36,525 nt of DNA from NCBI GenBank assembly GCA_014799765.1, contig JAAVHK010000130.1, positions 1 to 36,525 on the forward strand. The letters are read 5' to 3'. Positions 27,307 through 36,468 of this stretch are shown one piece after another. The notes below the pieces were generated by a model. The model searched no databases. It had not been told where the DNA came from and saw nothing but the letters and a program-made list of their open reading frames with translations. A program made the translations under genes and the position numbers. Every line of letters begins with the position of its first letter. Within the stretch, counting starts at the first letter, position 1. The DNA comes from Ruminococcus sp. (GTDB taxonomy: Bacteria > Bacillota > Clostridia > Oscillospirales > Ruminococcaceae).

Positions 27307-28011
27307 TTACAGAGATTTCTTTTTTATCTGACCGCTATTTCTCGGATATTTTGTCGGAGTATGCGATATTTTTTTTACAGTAACTATTTTCCGGTTATCA
27401 CCGGCGACATCATAAATAAATTCGTCCGTAATTTTCCCACCCGAAAGCTGTATGGCATTATTTCCGTCGGAAATATTTTCAGTAAGACCTTTCATAGCTA
27501 CGAATACCCCACCAACTCTTACGAACGGCAGGCATATTTCACTCAGTACCGACATATTAGCTACTGCTCTCGCACAGGATATATCGAATTTTTCACGATA
27601 ATCAGGTTTTTTACCGGTAATTTCCGCCCTGTCGTGTATGAACTCCGCTTCAATACTGAGTTTTTCGCATAATATCTGCAAAAAAGTTATACGCTTGTTC
27701 AGACTGTCCAGTAAAGTTATTTTTATATCCGGTCTGAAAAGTTTCAACGGTACAGACGGAAAGCCCGCACCTGTCCCGACGTCAATAAGACTTGCATTTT
27801 CCGGAATTTCAGCATATTTGTCAATAAGAACACTGTCAATGAAATGTTTATACAGTATTTCAACAGGTTCAGTTATCGCCGTAAGATTCACATTTTTATT
27901 GTATTCAACAAGAAAATCCGCATATATATCCAGTTTCTTATATATATCCTCCGAAAGTTCCAAGTGGAACATTTCAAAACTTTGTTTACAGAAATCGTAT
28001 TCAGGAAGCAT
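27307..28011 (-). CDS. rsmG: 16S rRNA (guanine527-N7)-methyltransferase
   Basis: NLTAITEPVEILYKHFIDS, LIDVGTGAGFPSVPLKL; start MLPEYDF. Confidence 0.96.
   Translation of the reverse strand: MLPEYDFCKQSFEMFHLELSEDIYKKLDIYADFLVEYNKNVNLTAITEPVEILYKHFIDSVLIDKYAEIPENASLIDVGTGAGFPSVPLKLFRPDIKITLLDSLNKRITFLQILCEKLSIEAEFIHDRAEITGKKPDYREKFDISCARAVANMSVLSEICLPFVRVGGVFVAMKGLTENISDGNNAIQLSGGKITDEFIYDVAGDNRKIVTVKKISHTPTKYPRNSGQIKKKSL
27956..27971. promoter_or_regulatory. parS-like site inside rsmG
   Basis: AGTTCCAAGTGGAACA, two mismatches. Confidence 0.55.
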
Positions 28012-28013
28012 TT

Positions 28014-29894
28014 TTATTGTTCCTCCGTTCTTCGCTGTAGCCATACATCAAGAATAGATATATCCGCCGGAGACACTCCGGAAATTCTTGAAGCCTGTCC
28101 GAGTGAAGATGGTTGTATTTTATTAAGTTTTTCGATAGCCTCAAGTCTAAGACCATATACATCATGATAATCGAAATTTTCCGGTAATTTTTTTGATTCG
28201 TGTTTTCTCATCTGTTCAATCTGTGCGAGTTGCTTTGAAATATATCCCTCATATTTAATCTGAAGTTCTACCTGTTCGGCTATTTCGTCAGAAAGTTCAG
28301 GTCTGTCTGGGTCAAAAGGAGCGAGCGACTTATAACTTATTTTCGGACGCCGGAGCAGGTCACCCAGTTTGCAACCTGTCGAAAGACGTGAAGTTCCTGT
28401 TTTTTCAAGAAAATCATTTATTTTATCCGTCGGGGAGATATTCAATGTATTTACACGTTTTATTTCAGTACCTACTTTTTCTGTTTTATCAATGAGCTTT
28501 CTGTAACGTGTTTCACTTATAAGTCCGATTTTATATCCTATCGGTATAAGCCTCTGGTCAGCGTTATCCTGACGGAGTACAAGACGATATTCGCTTCTTG
28601 ACGTCATCATTCTGTAAGGGTCTGAACAGCCTTTAGTCACGAGGTCATCAACAAGAGTACCGATATACGAACTCGCCCTGTCAAGTACCATAGGTTCACG
28701 GTTTTTTATTTTAAGAGCAGCATTAATACCGGCGACTATTCCTTGTGCGGCAGCCTCTTCATAACCGGAACTTCCGTTAAACTGTCCTGCACCGTACAGA
28801 CCTTTTATTTTCCGGAACTCCAATGTATTAGAAAGTTGTGTAGGGTCACAACAGTCGTACTCTATGGCATATGCCGGACGCATTATTTCGACATCTTCCA
28901 GACCGTCGATAGTACGCAGAAATGCAAGCTGAACATCTTCCGGCAGTGATGATGACATACCTTGTAAATAATATTCTTCCGTAGAAAGTCCCATAGGTTC
29001 GACAAAAAGCTGATGCCTCGGCTTTTCGGAAAATCTCACGATTTTGTCTTCTATCGACGGACAGTAACGAGGTCCTACACCCTCAATGCGTCCGGAATAA
29101 AGCGGTGAACGGTCGAGATTTGACAGAATAACTTCATGAGTTTTACTGTTGGTATACGTGACATAACAGCATACTTTATTTTCAAGACCCTCAGCAGATG
29201 TTTCAAATGAAAACGGTACTATATTTTCGTCGCCGTCCTGACGCTCCATGAAATCAAAATTTATGCTTCTTTTATGGACACGGCAAGGTGTACCGGTCTT
29301 GAAACGACGTAATTCAATACCTTGTTCCACAAGACTTTTGGAAAGATATTTACTTGGCAGTGCAGAATCCGGACCGCTTTCATATGATACCTCACCGATA
29401 TGAATTTTACCTTTTAAATAAGTACCTGTAGCGATTATTACAGCCTTTACGGAATATTCAGCACCTAAAGATGTTACTACACCAGTAATTTTCCCGTCCT
29501 CGACGATTATTTCAGCAATTTCAGCCTGTTTCACATAAAGATTGCGTTGATTTTCGCATACATTTTTCATATAGTCGTGATACATTACACGGTCAGCCTG
29601 TACCCTCAGACTATGTACCGCCGGACCTTTTCCCCTATTAAGCATACGGCTTTGTATGAAACATTTATCCGCCGCCTTACCCATTTCGCCACCGAGAGCA
29701 TCAATTTCCCTTACAAGATGTCCCTTTGCAGTACCGCCTATTGACGGATTACACGGCATATTAGCTATCTGGTCAAGCGATATAGTAAACATGACCGTCC
29801 TGCACCCCAGTCTTGCAGAAGCAAGGGCAGCTTCAACACCGGCGTGACCTGCTCCGACTACTGCAACATCAAAACTTCCCATTTTATATGACAT
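28014..29894 (-). CDS. mnmG: tRNA uridine-5-carboxymethylaminomethyl modification enzyme MnmG (GidA)
   Basis: VVGAGHAGVEAALASARLG, MPCNPSIGGTAKGHLVREIDALGGEMG. Confidence 0.98.
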   Translation of the reverse strand: MSYKMGSFDVAVVGAGHAGVEAALASARLGCRTVMFTISLDQIANMPCNPSIGGTAKGHLVREIDALGGEMGKAADKCFIQSRMLNRGKGPAVHSLRVQADRVMYHDYMKNVCENQRNLYVKQAEIAEIIVEDGKITGVVTSLGAEYSVKAVIIATGTYLKGKIHIGEVSYESGPDSALPSKYLSKSLVEQGIELRRFKTGTPCRVHKRSINFDFMERQDGDENIVPFSFETSAEGLENKVCCYVTYTNSKTHEVILSNLDRSPLYSGRIEGVGPRYCPSIEDKIVRFSEKPRHQLFVEPMGLSTEEYYLQGMSSSLPEDVQLAFLRTIDGLEDVEIMRPAYAIEYDCCDPTQLSNTLEFRKIKGLYGAGQFNGSSGYEEAAAQGIVAGINAALKIKNREPMVLDRASSYIGTLVDDLVTKGCSDPYRMMTSRSEYRLVLRQDNADQRLIPIGYKIGLISETRYRKLIDKTEKVGTEIKRVNTLNISPTDKINDFLEKTGTSRLSTGCKLGDLLRRPKISYKSLAPFDPDRPELSDEIAEQVELQIKYEGYISKQLAQIEQMRKHESKKLPENFDYHDVYGLRLEAIEKLNKIQPSSLGQASRISGVSPADISILDVWLQRRTEEQ

Positions 29895-29911
29895 TCAAAA
29901 AACCTCCTGAA

Positions 29912-29927
29912 TGTTCCACGTAGAACA
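29912..29927. promoter_or_regulatory. parS-like site (best match in window)
   Basis: TGTTCCACGTAGAACA, one mismatch to palindrome TGTTCCACGTGGAACA. Confidence 0.8.
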
Positions 29928-31292
29928 TTATTTGCCGACGCAGAATCTTGAAAACACCTCATCAACGACTGCATCTGTAATTTTTTTACCGGTAAGACTT
30001 AATAAATATTGTTCTGCCTCGTCAATAAGGATGTTTACAGCGTCAAGAAGTTCACCGTTTTCGAGGGCAGAAACAGCTGATTCAACACAGGAAAGTGCAG
30101 AATCTATACATTTTTTCTGACGTTCATTCGCTACGGACGGGGCAGAAAAAGTATTTTCATTTATATGAAAAATATCCTCTATAGCCTGACTGAGCATTTC
30201 AAGACCGCTGTTTTTCTTTGCAGAAAGATATACAGTATGTTTGATATATTTTCCTGTTTCTTCGGGGACTTCCGGTAATATACCCATATCACTTTTATTT
30301 ATGACAGCTATAGCTTTTCTGGAATTTATTTTCCGGAGCAGGTCAGTATCTTCCTGTGTAAGCGGAGAACTTCCGTCGAAAACGGCTATAATAAGTTCAG
30401 ATGAGTAAATAAGTTTTTCGGCGATATTAACGCCTATTTCTTCAATCAAATCATCTGTATGACGTATTCCGGCGGTATCGGAAAGACGCAGAACTATATC
30501 ACCGATTTTAACGGATTCTTCCACAACATCTCTTGTAGTACCGGCTATATCCGTCACAATACTTCTTTCACAACCGCTCAGACAGTTGAAAAGCGTAGAT
30601 TTTCCCACATTTGGTTTACCGATTATTACCGTCGAAACACCTTCACGGATAATACGTCCGCTGTCGTAATTTTCGATAAGCGAAGAAAGTTCTTTCCGGA
30701 CTTCCATAAGCTCACGACATAAATTTTCCGGTCTGACTTCCGGAATATCTTCTTCCGGATAGTCTGTCCATGCAGAAAGGTCACCAAGAATTTTCAGTAA
30801 TTTTCCGGAACATTTTTCAGCTTTTCTGAACGCCGTACCCTCACGGAGATTTTCAGCCATACGGAGTTCACGTTCACCCTTAGCGGATATTATATCCATA
30901 ACGGCTTCAGCTTGTGTGAGGTCAAGTTTTCCGTTGAGGTACGCTCTTTTAGTAAATTCACCGGCTTGTGCGTTTTCCGCACCGTTTTTAAGGATAGTCC
31001 GCAGGATACGTCTTGTAACGTATATTCCGCCGTGACATGAAATTTCAGCGACATCTTCACCGGTATAGCTATGAGGTTTACGGAAAACTGTAAGTATACA
31101 GTCGTCGAGACGTTCACCGTTATCATGTGCAGTACCGTAACAGCACGTATAGCCTTTCATTTCAGATATAACCTGTTTTCCAGCCGGTACGAATACTTTT
31201 TCCGCAACTTTCAGGGCATCATCTCCGGAGATTCTTATTACAGCTATACCGCCGGTGGCGTCAGGTGTAGAAACTGCTGTTATAGTTGACAA
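29928..31292 (-). CDS. mnmE: tRNA modification GTPase MnmE (TrmE)
   Basis: GKPNVGKSTLFNCLSG, DIAGTTRDVVEE, C-terminal FCVGK; probable TTG start (MSTITAVSTPDATGGIAVIRISG) 9 nt after AGGAG. Confidence 0.96.
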   Translation of the reverse strand: MSTITAVSTPDATGGIAVIRISGDDALKVAEKVFVPAGKQVISEMKGYTCCYGTAHDNGERLDDCILTVFRKPHSYTGEDVAEISCHGGIYVTRRILRTILKNGAENAQAGEFTKRAYLNGKLDLTQAEAVMDIISAKGERELRMAENLREGTAFRKAEKCSGKLLKILGDLSAWTDYPEEDIPEVRPENLCRELMEVRKELSSLIENYDSGRIIREGVSTVIIGKPNVGKSTLFNCLSGCERSIVTDIAGTTRDVVEESVKIGDIVLRLSDTAGIRHTDDLIEEIGVNIAEKLIYSSELIIAVFDGSSPLTQEDTDLLRKINSRKAIAVINKSDMGILPEVPEETGKYIKHTVYLSAKKNSGLEMLSQAIEDIFHINENTFSAPSVANERQKKCIDSALSCVESAVSALENGELLDAVNILIDEAEQYLLSLTGKKITDAVVDEVFSRFCVGK

Positions 31293-31316
31293 AAAAATCA
31301 CTCCTGAAAAAAATAA

Positions 31317-32474
31317 TCAGATTTCTATTTTACCGTAAAGACCGCCTTCAATAGCATCTTCCGGTTTCGGACGTTTGTAATCTTTTTCAAAACTTGTTGA
31401 AATATCTACTTTTTTTCTTTCAAAGTTTGGCTTTTCGTGATTTTTCGGACGGTTATTCTGTCTGCGTTCATTTTTCTGACCGTCGTAACGTTTTTTACCG
31501 TTATTCCGGTTATTTCTGTTGTTTTTTCGAGGATTGTCCGAAGTTATTATAATTTTTCTGTAAGGTTCTTCGCCTACTGAATGCGAAGATACACCATCTG
31601 TTTTAGATATTGCTGAATGAATAACTCTTCTTTCGTATGGATTCATAGGCTCAAGAGGTTGTGAACGTCCGGTACGAAGTACATTTTTCGATACTTTAAC
31701 AGCGAGTTGTTCAAGAGTTTCTCTTCTTTTCTTGCGGTAATTCAGACAGTCAAGGGTTATTCTGAAATAATCCTTGTCGCCCTTGTTTGCGATAATCGAA
31801 CAAAGATACTGTATTGAATCAAGAGTTTCACCACGTCTGCCTATTACAGTACCGTTGTTTACACTTTTTATGTCTATGATTGCACTTTTTTCATTCTGAT
31901 AAACAGTAAAGTCCGCCTCAACGTTCATAGCCCTGAGAATACTTATTATATAGTCGATAGCAAGTTTAACCTTTTCGTGCATAAGAGCCTTGTCTTCAAT
32001 CAGGGTCATGTTTTCTATGGAATAATCGCCATCATCTTCCGGAATGTCTTCATTTTCTGCCGGTACTTTTTTAACAACAGCCTCCACCACCGGAACTTCT
32101 TCGGAGTTTTCAACATTAGCCCCCATCATTTTAGTTTTTTCCTGTTTTTCGGCAATATCTGCACTTATTTTAGTTTCTTCGGAGTTTTCAACATCTGCCC
32201 CCACCATTTGAACTTCTGCCGGTTTTTCGGCAATATCTGCCTCTATCATCTGAGTGCTTCCAAAGTTTTCAACATCTGCTCCCACCATCTGAATTTCTTC
32301 AGTGTTTTCAATATAAGTTGCTTTAACTTTAGCATCTTTCGCACCAAGTCCGAAAAAACCTTTTGTAGATTCTTCAATTATTTCAAAATTTATCTCATCT
32401 ATATTTCTGCCGAATTTCTGAACGGCGAGTTTTTTAGCTTCTTCAACCGTCTTTGCAGTAAAAATTTCAGTCAT
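31317..32474 (-). CDS. jag: Jag/KhpB (SpoIIIJ-associated, KH-R3H RNA-binding protein)
   Basis: Jag-N FTAKTVEEAKKLAVQKFG...STKGFFGLGAKDA; KH AIIDIKSVNNGTVIGRRGETLDSIQYL; R3H PMNPYERRVIHSAI. Confidence 0.94.
   Translation of the reverse strand: MTEIFTAKTVEEAKKLAVQKFGRNIDEINFEIIEESTKGFFGLGAKDAKVKATYIENTEEIQMVGADVENFGSTQMIEADIAEKPAEVQMVGADVENSEETKISADIAEKQEKTKMMGANVENSEEVPVVEAVVKKVPAENEDIPEDDGDYSIENMTLIEDKALMHEKVKLAIDYIISILRAMNVEADFTVYQNEKSAIIDIKSVNNGTVIGRRGETLDSIQYLCSIIANKGDKDYFRITLDCLNYRKKRRETLEQLAVKVSKNVLRTGRSQPLEPMNPYERRVIHSAISKTDGVSSHSVGEEPYRKIIITSDNPRKNNRNNRNNGKKRYDGQKNERRQNNRPKNHEKPNFERKKVDISTSFEKDYKRPKPEDAIEGGLYGKIEI
32066..32312 (-). repeat. Degenerate coding repeats in Jag linker (xxMVGADVENxEExxxxxADIAEKxxx)
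   Basis: Protein reads IENTEEIQMVGADVENFGSTQMIEADIAEKPAEVQMVGADVENSEETKISADIAEKQEKTKMMGANVENSEE; DNA repeats visible as ttttcaacatctgcycccaccat copies. Confidence 0.8.
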
Positions 32475-32497
32475 TTTAATACCTCCATAAAGGATTT

Positions 32498-33640
32498 TCA
32501 ATCATCATCATTATAATTTTCGTCGTATTCTTCGCCGTATTTTTCTGCCATACGCTTACGTGCTTCTTTAAGTTTATCACGGTTCTGCTTATTCATTTCG
32601 GAGCGTGACGCCTTACCTTTTCCGGAATTTTTTCCGCCACCGTTCTGCTGACGTTCAAGTTCTGCCTGCTGTTCAAGCATACGTTGCATGAAGGTCTTTT
32701 TTTCGGGGTGTTTTTCGGCGTAAACACGGGCTTTTTCCTTTTCTTTTTCGTTTATTTCCTTAGTACGTTCAGGGGTGAAATATATGTTAAGTCCTAAATT
32801 TATCAGGAACGAAAAAAGAGAACTCCATATCCAGTAGAAACCTATACCGGCAGGCAGAGCGAATGCCCATACTACCGACATTAACGGCATAAGATACATC
32901 ATAAGTGTCATACAGCCACCACCGGAAGCCATTTCCGGATTTACTTTTTTCTGGTGAACCTGACTGTATATTGACTGTACAAGCTGTGCGAGTCCGGCAA
33001 GAAACGGTATACAGAAAAGTATAACAGATTCTTTATTCCATACTTCAGGGTGCAGTTCCGGAATTTTTCCGAGATTTGCCCCGAAAACTGTATAATGTGA
33101 ACCGAACTCAGAAACTTTCGTCATAAAGCTTTCTGCCAGTCCGCTGAAACTGTCTTTACTTTTGTCAAGCTGTTCCATAATGGTCAGTTCGCTACGCAGA
33201 TTACTGAAACTGCCGACATTAGTTCCGGCGAGTTCACCGGCAATGTCAAAAGCTGCCTGACGTATATTCTTTGATATATGCAGAATATGTGTTATAGGCT
33301 TGTATACAACGTCAATAACACCGAAAAGCAATAACATCTGTACAAGGGCTGGCATACACGAAGCCATAGGGTTTATGCCCTCCTGCTGATACAGTTTCTG
33401 CTGTTCCTGCTGAAGCCTTTCCGGATTACTTGCGTAACTTTTCCGGAGTTTTTCCATTTTCGGATTCAGTAACTGCATACGTGCGGAATTTTTCTGTGTA
33501 TGATAGTTCACAGGAAACAACAGAAGTTTTGTCACTATCGTGAATATGATTATCGCCAGTGCATAGTTATTGCACAGCGAGTAAATAAGATACATCAGAT
33601 ACCCGAAAGGGATTCCGATTATGTCATAAAGTGAATTCAA
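32498..33640 (-). CDS. yidC: Membrane protein insertase YidC/Oxa1
   Basis: TKLLLFPVNYHTQKNSARMQLLNPKMEKLRKSY...QQKLYQQEGINPMASCMPALVQM. Confidence 0.95.
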   Translation of the reverse strand: MNSLYDIIGIPFGYLMYLIYSLCNNYALAIIIFTIVTKLLLFPVNYHTQKNSARMQLLNPKMEKLRKSYASNPERLQQEQQKLYQQEGINPMASCMPALVQMLLLFGVIDVVYKPITHILHISKNIRQAAFDIAGELAGTNVGSFSNLRSELTIMEQLDKSKDSFSGLAESFMTKVSEFGSHYTVFGANLGKIPELHPEVWNKESVILFCIPFLAGLAQLVQSIYSQVHQKKVNPEMASGGGCMTLMMYLMPLMSVVWAFALPAGIGFYWIWSSLFSFLINLGLNIYFTPERTKEINEKEKEKARVYAEKHPEKKTFMQRMLEQQAELERQQNGGGKNSGKGKASRSEMNKQNRDKLKEARKRMAEKYGEEYDENYNDDD

Positions 33641-33653
33641 TTTCTAATACCTC

Positions 33654-33950
33654 TCAGTTTTGATTGTCTTTATCATCATAATGCTGACTACAGCATTCGC
33701 ATGAAGTGTAGTCATATTTTTTAATCCGGAACGTAAATTTTTCCGGCACATAGTCTATACCGCCCATAGACCACGGATTACAGCGTAAGAGACGCCATAT
33801 AGCAAGCAGTATACCCCTGAAAGCCCCGAAGCGTTCTATAGCTTGCAGGGCGTATGTACTGCACGTCGGATAATATTTACAGCATGGCGGAAACAGTGGT
33901 GATATAAACTTTCTGTAGAATTTTACCAGCAGAATAAGAAGATATTTCAT
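33654..33950 (-). CDS. yidD: Membrane protein insertion efficiency factor YidD
   Basis: [35 protein letters not shown]...[17 protein letters not shown]. Confidence 0.96.
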   Translation of the reverse strand: MKYLLILLVKFYRKFISPLFPPCCKYYPTCSTYALQAIERFGAFRGILLAIWRLLRCNPWSMGGIDYVPEKFTFRIKKYDYTSCECCSQHYDDKDNQN

Positions 33951-34315
33951 TTCCTTTTCTTTTCACCGGAAAAATTTTCGTATATCCTTGTAATTTCCGG
34001 CACTCCGTATTTGTCCATGTATGCACAGTAATCCTGTGATTTCACTTCACATATCGGACTTCTTGCCACTATCACTATATCTATACCCACAGGCATTTTT
34101 ATTTCTGCATCACGGTAAGCAAGCCTTATAAGGCGTTTTGCCCTGTTGCGATGGACAGCGTTTCCTATTTTCTTGCTTGCGGTTATGCCGAGGCGGTTAT
34201 AAGGTCTGCCGTTAGGTCTGACGTATATCACTGAATACTTACAGGCTGTAAATTTACCTTTTTTATAAAGGTTTAAAAAGTCTCTGTTATCATTAAGGAT
34301 TTCTGTATAAAGCAT
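33947..34315 (-). CDS. rnpA: Ribonuclease P protein component
   Basis: [28 protein letters not shown]; 4-nt overlap with yidD. Confidence 0.96.
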   Translation of the reverse strand: MLYTEILNDNRDFLNLYKKGKFTACKYSVIYVRPNGRPYNRLGITASKKIGNAVHRNRAKRLIRLAYRDAEIKMPVGIDIVIVARSPICEVKSQDYCAYMDKYGVPEITRIYENFSGEKKRK

Positions 34316-34378
34316 AAATAGTACCTCTGGAGCGGAATTTTACGTATTCCGCCGGAAAAAATAAAAGGTTGGATTAAC

Positions 34379-34410
34379 AAAAAAGACCACAAAAAAAGAT
34401 TTTTGTGGTC
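34379..34410 (-). terminator. Terminator/attenuator between rpmH and rnpA
   Basis: GACCACAAAAA...TTTTTGTGGTC with T-tract on minus strand. Confidence 0.8.
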
Positions 34411-34417
34411 AGCCTCG

Positions 34418-34552
34418 TCAGTGAGTTAATCTTGCTCTGCCCTTGTTTCTTCTGCGAGCTAAAACCTTTCTGCCGTTCTTAGTAGCCATTCTCTTCATGA
34501 AGCCATGCTCCTTCTTTCTGTGGAGCTTTTTAGGCTGATATGTTCTTTTCAT
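34418..34552 (-). CDS. rpmH: 50S ribosomal protein L34
   Basis: [44 protein letters not shown]. Confidence 0.98.
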   Translation of the reverse strand: MKRTYQPKKLHRKKEHGFMKRMATKNGRKVLARRRNKGRARLTH

Positions 34553-34657
34553 ATTCAGTTCCTCCTCTCTCTTAAATGTATATGGAACTTCCGGAACTTC
34601 CGGAAAGTCCTGAATGCAAACACAGGCAATGCGAATAATCCGGCATTGCACTCAAAT

Positions 34658-34686
34658 ATTATATAACAAAAAAAACGTCATGTCAA
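34658..34686 (-). promoter_or_regulatory. Consensus promoter TTGACA-17-TATAAT of rpmH operon
   Basis: + strand ATTATA 34658-34663, TGTCAA 34681-34686. Confidence 0.88.
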
Positions 34687-34934
34687 GCAGTTTAAGAAAT
34701 TTTTTTCAGATTTCCGTATATCTTTATATTTTTTAACCTTATATATTAAAATTCTTTACTGTAATCATTACGAAAAAATGGTAGAATTTTGACATATTAT
34801 ATTTTTTTAAAAAAATTTCCTGAATTTTAAAAAAACAGGTAATTTTTTATTTAATTTAAATATTTTATCCGTCATTTTGTTTAAAAAAGTGCTGTTATTT
34901 CACAATAATTTCTAATTTTTTTTTGGAAAAATAC

Positions 34935-34963
34935 TTGATTTTTTCTGCCATATATGGTATAAT
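34935..34963 (+). promoter_or_regulatory. dnaA promoter TTGATT-17-TATAAT
   Basis: TTGATT 34935-34940, TATAAT 34958-34963. Confidence 0.8.
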
Positions 34964-35109
34964 ATTTACAGGAAATAATTATTATTTTACTGTTTCTGCC
35001 GGAACTGAATACAGGTCAGCCGGAGTGTAAAATTATACATAATAATTGTATTTTTTTACATCTTCTCCGGAATAGTTCCGGAAATATCATTATAATACGG
35101 AGGGAAAAT

Positions 35110-36468
35110 ATGAAAACAACGGAATCATTTGAGGAAGTCTTTGAACAAGTAAAAGAATACTGCCTTGAAAACAACAAGATTCCATCAATCGGTATGAACA
35201 CATGGATAGCTCCGCTGAAACCGGTAAGCCTTGACGGCAATAAAGCATACTTTAAAATACAGACGGCTTTTCAGCGTGACCTTGTACAAGAAACTTACGG
35301 TAAAATACTTAAAGAGGCTCTCAAGGTCATTCTTGACCATGAAGTGGAAATGGTCATTGACGTTGAACCAAGACGAACACAGGGTATTGCTATGAACTCC
35401 TATGACCCCGAAAGTAATAATTCTGAATTTTCAAAATATGAATATACTTTCGAGACATTCACAGAGGGACGTTCAAATGAATTTGCAATTGCCTGCTGTA
35501 AATCCGTGGCGAAAAGCTGTGGCGAAACACCTGTATCTGAATATAATCCGCTGTTTATATACGGTGCTTCAGGTATGGGAAAAACTCATCTTGTAACCGC
35601 TATTTTAAATGCAGTCCGTGAAAAACACCCTGAATTGAAAATAATCTACATAACCAGCGAAAATTTTGCCAATGAGTTTGTACAGGCAATCAACGCAAGA
35701 CGTACTACCGACTTCCATGAAAAATACCGTTCAATTGATTTGTTTATTATCGAGGATATACAATTCTTTATGGGTAAAGAACGTATGCAGGAAGAACTTT
35801 TCAACACATTCCATAAACTGCATCAGGAGGGCAAACAGATAGTAATCACATCTGACAAGGCACCGAGAGAACTTCAGAATCTTGATGTGCGTCTTATGTC
35901 GAGACTTGAAGGCGGTCTTATAGCTGATGTCTCTGCACCCGACTACGAAACAAGACTTGCTATAATAAGCAGAAAATCAGAACTGCTTGAACTTAAACTT
36001 TCCATAGAAGTTGCGGAATTTATAGCAAACCGTCTGAAAACCAACATAAGACAGCTTGAAGGTGCTGTAATGCGTCTGAAAGCACTGAATCACTTTTCAG
36101 GCGGACCTATAACTATATCTATGGCACAGGGAGTTATCCGTGATATTATGACCAATGAACACCCTACACCTATAACGGTTGAAAAGATAATTGAAGAAGT
36201 TTCGGGAGTTTATGGTGTATCGCCGGAAGACCTGAGGTCAAATAAAAGAGCCTCACAGGTTTCTGTAGCGAGAAAAGTTGCCATATACATAGTACGTGCG
36301 ATAACAAAAATGCCACTTGCAACAATCGGTGCGGAATTCGGCGGAAGGGACCATTCAACTATTGTGTATTCCATAACGAGCATCACGGACGCCATGAAAA
36401 AAGACCATAATCTTAATAATCTTGTTACTAATATAATAAACAACATCAAAGAAAGAAGCGAACAATAA
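35110..36468 (+). CDS. dnaA: Chromosomal replication initiator protein DnaA
   Basis: YNPLFIYGASGMGKTHLVTAI, DLFIIEDIQFFMGKE, GGRDHSTIVYSI. Confidence 0.98.
   Translation: MKTTESFEEVFEQVKEYCLENNKIPSIGMNTWIAPLKPVSLDGNKAYFKIQTAFQRDLVQETYGKILKEALKVILDHEVEMVIDVEPRRTQGIAMNSYDPESNNSEFSKYEYTFETFTEGRSNEFAIACCKSVAKSCGETPVSEYNPLFIYGASGMGKTHLVTAILNAVREKHPELKIIYITSENFANEFVQAINARRTTDFHEKYRSIDLFIIEDIQFFMGKERMQEELFNTFHKLHQEGKQIVITSDKAPRELQNLDVRLMSRLEGGLIADVSAPDYETRLAIISRKSELLELKLSIEVAEFIANRLKTNIRQLEGAVMRLKALNHFSGGPITISMAQGVIRDIMTNEHPTPITVEKIIEEVSGVYGVSPEDLRSNKRASQVSVARKVAIYIVRAITKMPLATIGAEFGGRDHSTIVYSITSITDAMKKDHNLNNLVTNIINNIKERSEQ

Noticed and set aside
29326-29341. TGTTCCACAAGACTTT as a further parS-like site
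   Set aside because: Only the left half-site matches; right arm absent.
31977-32516. 179-aa plus-strand ORF with Phe/His-rich repeats (FGNIC..HHLNFF)
   Set aside because: Antisense of the Jag linker repeats; the periodicity is explained by the sense-strand repeat.
34570-34610. GGAACTTCCGGAACTTCCGG repeat in the rpmH leader as a regulatory element
   Set aside because: TTCCGG-type words are very common throughout this window, so a short repeat is weak evidence.
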